Positions 61,701 to 64,000 of a DNA stretch of 64,000 nucleotides are shown piece after piece. This DNA comes from Cruorifilaria tuberocauda (taxonomy: Eukaryota > Nematoda > Chromadorea > Rhabditida > Onchocercidae), in the NCBI GenBank assembly GCA_013365365.1, contig JABVXU010000027.1:248001-312000 (forward strand), read 5' to 3'. Below the pieces are notes generated by a model. The model had not been told where the DNA came from, made no database searches, and saw only the letters and a program-made list of their open reading frames with translations. The translations under genes and the position numbers were made by a program. The first letter of the stretch is position 1. Each line of letters opens with the position of its first letter.

Positions 61701-64000
61701 TAATGCTCCAATTTTTCAAATCGAGCTATCAGTGCTGAATATTTATCACCGTTTATGGCTCTTCGATAATCTCTCTATTGCTTTACTCCTTTCCAGTCTT
61801 TGCTTCTGCCTTTTACATTTTTCAAACTGCATTTATTTTCCCACATTTCATATCTCAAATTGTCTGTTCATTGAGTCGAACAGGAAATGTTAACTGAAGG
61901 AAGAAAATTCTCAAAATGATATAATTTCAGGAAATCAATTTGAAAATAAAAAGTATTAAAATTGATGCTATACGATTGAAAAGGATATTTCAGGACTTAG
62001 GTTATCTCAGGGCATCTGGTACTTGCGGTTGCTTAATTATTAAAATTTAATTCTGATTTTTAATTTCTATGAGATGTAAATTAAATTAACAAGGATTTGA
62101 AATATATCTATCCCTTGTTATTACCAAAAAAAAAAATTCTGTTCCAAATATCACTCATACATCATGTAGTGACGGTGCAGGCATATTAACAGTGGAAAGA
62201 TGATAAAAGACGTGATGAAGCCAATAGATTTCAAAAAGTTGTTTATATCGGGAATTCACTGATTTATTTTAAATCGTTCTGCTGAAGTGGGAGCGTTGAT
62301 CTTGGCTGATCAATATCAGAATGTTATCTAGGTTTGCTTAAAGTTTCCAGGATTCCAAATCATTGTGACCAATATGTCTTAATAAATAGTTTAATGATAA
62401 TGATGTGATCAGACTGGATTATTTTAAGGACGATTTGTTCTGAGTGTTAAAACCAGTTGATCATTTTTATCGAACTAACAATTTTATCGTACTATTTTAT
62501 TGTACTATTTGAATCGAATCGTTATAATGAACTTTAATATTGTCTTACTTAATAAAGCGAATTCGTTCATATTTCCAGTACATAGGAATATTATTGATTA
62601 TTCGATGATTACATAAATGTAACTAACTGATTAATTTAGTTATTTGCTCTCTTCTACGTATTTAATTCAGCGCGCTTTGAAATTCGTTTTAAAATATGGC
62701 TCTATTATAATTCATGTGTTACATTAATAATGAATAATTATTATCAATGATTAAATTGTTTATTGTTAGATGGCCTACGCTTTAGCTAATGCTGAGGATT
62801 ACGTCCATTTTGTGATAAGTTATGAGAGCAAAGAGCAATGATTGAGTGGTTAAGGGAGTTAAGCTCATTACGTTTTTTCTCTACTATCGACACTGTTCAG
62901 AGAGTATTATCTCGACATGAGTGCCTAGTAAATTCAGTTTTTTAGAGAACATTTCATTGGATCACTTTGAGGGGAAATTCTGTTTCAAGTATGAAAACAG
63001 CAAGCATTTTGATGCATTGATTTCGGATCTAAATTCTTTTTCTATGACTTATACGCGTTGACCTGTTCGAGAGAACTTCATTAATCCTTATTCTTAATTG
63101 CGATGAGTTAATGAACGAAAAAAAGAAGGTAATGAAAAGTTAGTAATGGGAGAGAAGTAAGGGAAAGGAAAGAACTGAGAAAGAGAGAGTGAGTCACGTT
63201 ATTTTTTGACAAAATGAGGGGAAATAGAAAAAATAGTAGAAAAATAACAGGAAAGTAGAAAAAAAGGGAGATGCAGAGGAGAGAGGAAAAAGGAAGGGAA
63301 GCGGAGTTAAAATCAGGGTAGAACCCGATGGCTGAGTAGAGAGTGTTTCTACCTGAAAATAGAATTTAAGGGTCAATAACGTTCTAACCTCTGGCTCTTA
63401 TCCTTTTTCTTTCTATTGTTTTAAGATCGGCTATCCTGTACTTCTAGTAATAGTTCAGCTTCATTTATAAAAAATTTCTTCAGCAAAGGAAAATTTCTCT
63501 AACAATAATGATTCATATCCTCCTTTATTTTCAATATTTCATTCCTTTTCAGATTTCTAAATCAATCATCTTTTTCTGATTGTTCCATTCCGGCATTCTC
63601 AGAATGACGGGCAGCAAACATCGTTTGGAATGATTCAAGTCCTTAAGCATTTTCAAAATTTTTTTCGTACTCCAATTTCGGATCAATTTTTATAACAGAT
63701 TTTCCACCCTTTTATTACCACCACTATTTAATTTGGATTTATAGTAATATGCACATCAGAAATCTAAAGGTTATCAATTTAAATTTCACATGAGGGAATT
63801 CCTCAAAAATTTTTTTATTCTTATATTCTTCCCGTACTTTTCCGAACGGTATTTATAAAGTGAGAGAAAATAATGCTGTTAGAATGATTTTCTACTGGTA
63901 ATTCATCCATGTATCGCAGTTTTCCAGTACATAGTCTCCTGTCTCATTAATGTTTGTGCCCAATAACTTCATTGTTTCAGCTATTATATCATATAATAAT
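58740..64000. other. Right-hand stretch: orphan exon candidates, otherwise no gene
   Basis: The segment 58740-59010 is clearly less AT-rich than the rest and contains an exon-like ATG frame (58913-58991). A second exon-like segment with good splice sites is at 61221-61255 (see findings). Elsewhere only chance frames such as 61543-61893 are seen. A purine-rich tract lies at about 63117-63310. If a gene starts here, most of it lies beyond the window. Confidence 0.5.
63117..63310 (+). repeat. Purine-rich low-complexity tract
   Basis: Nearly 200 nt dominated by A and G (GAGAAAG, GGGAAAGG and GAGGAGAGAGG units), interrupted by short pyrimidine-containing pieces near 63190-63215. Confidence 0.75.

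Noticed and set aside
61543..61893. 116-codon open frame on the plus strand
   Set aside because: Starts at a non-ATG codon, has no family signature and has AT-driven composition; I treat it as chance.
61931..62050. Exon-like segment after ATAATTTCAG with an open frame
   Set aside because: Composition is Lys/Ile-rich as expected from AT-rich DNA, and no convincing donor or protein similarity was seen.

Overview
This is a nuclear window from an AT-rich nematode, most likely a spirurid/filarial-type worm. Every gene is broken into many short exons whose introns mostly begin GT and end in TTTTCAG or TTTAG. Several start codons sit a few bases downstream of an isolated splice acceptor, as expected for spliced-leader trans-splicing. 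The recognisable proteins are metazoan, and a decayed BEL/Pao retroelement fragment is present. The clade call is inference; the sequence itself only shows a compact-exon, low-GC invertebrate genome. All exon models were assembled by hand from translations, splice sites and phase, and the exon sums were checked for frame.

Layout. 1-2158 (-): UTP18 (small-subunit processome WD40 protein), running off the left edge and containing a decayed duplicate exon. 3616-16885 (-): a 30-exon full-length ABCA-subfamily transporter of about 1691 aa. 16886-22354: no recognisable gene. 22355-24264 (+): the C-terminal half of a beta-arrestin, with its N-terminal half not found. 24896-25453 (+): a possible two-exon small membrane protein. 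26036-28689 (-): an unrecognised single-pass membrane protein with a Gln-rich N-terminus. 28690-34398: gene-poor. 34399-36194 (-): 6-phosphogluconolactonase. 36911-39318 (-): exosome cap subunit RRP4. 40161-41555 (-): exosome ring subunit RRP41. 42851-47061 (+): splicing factor SLU7. About 47996-50007 (+): a PLPP6-like lipid phosphatase. About 50980-51400 (+): BEL/Pao remnant. 52595-55793 (-): FBXO9-like F-box protein. 55794-64000: gene-poor, with a large TG microsatellite and two orphan exon candidates.

Functionally, the 34-47 kb block is mostly RNA metabolism: RRP4 and RRP41 are subunits of the same exosome core, and SLU7 acts in the second step of splicing. UTP18 at the left edge is also an RNA-processing factor. 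RRP41, RRP4 and phosphogluconolactonase share a strand and each has an acceptor-like AG just before its ATG, so a polycistronic unit is possible, although the gaps (717-843 bp) are long for a worm operon. The rest of the window is ordinary single genes separated by AT-rich intergenic DNA.
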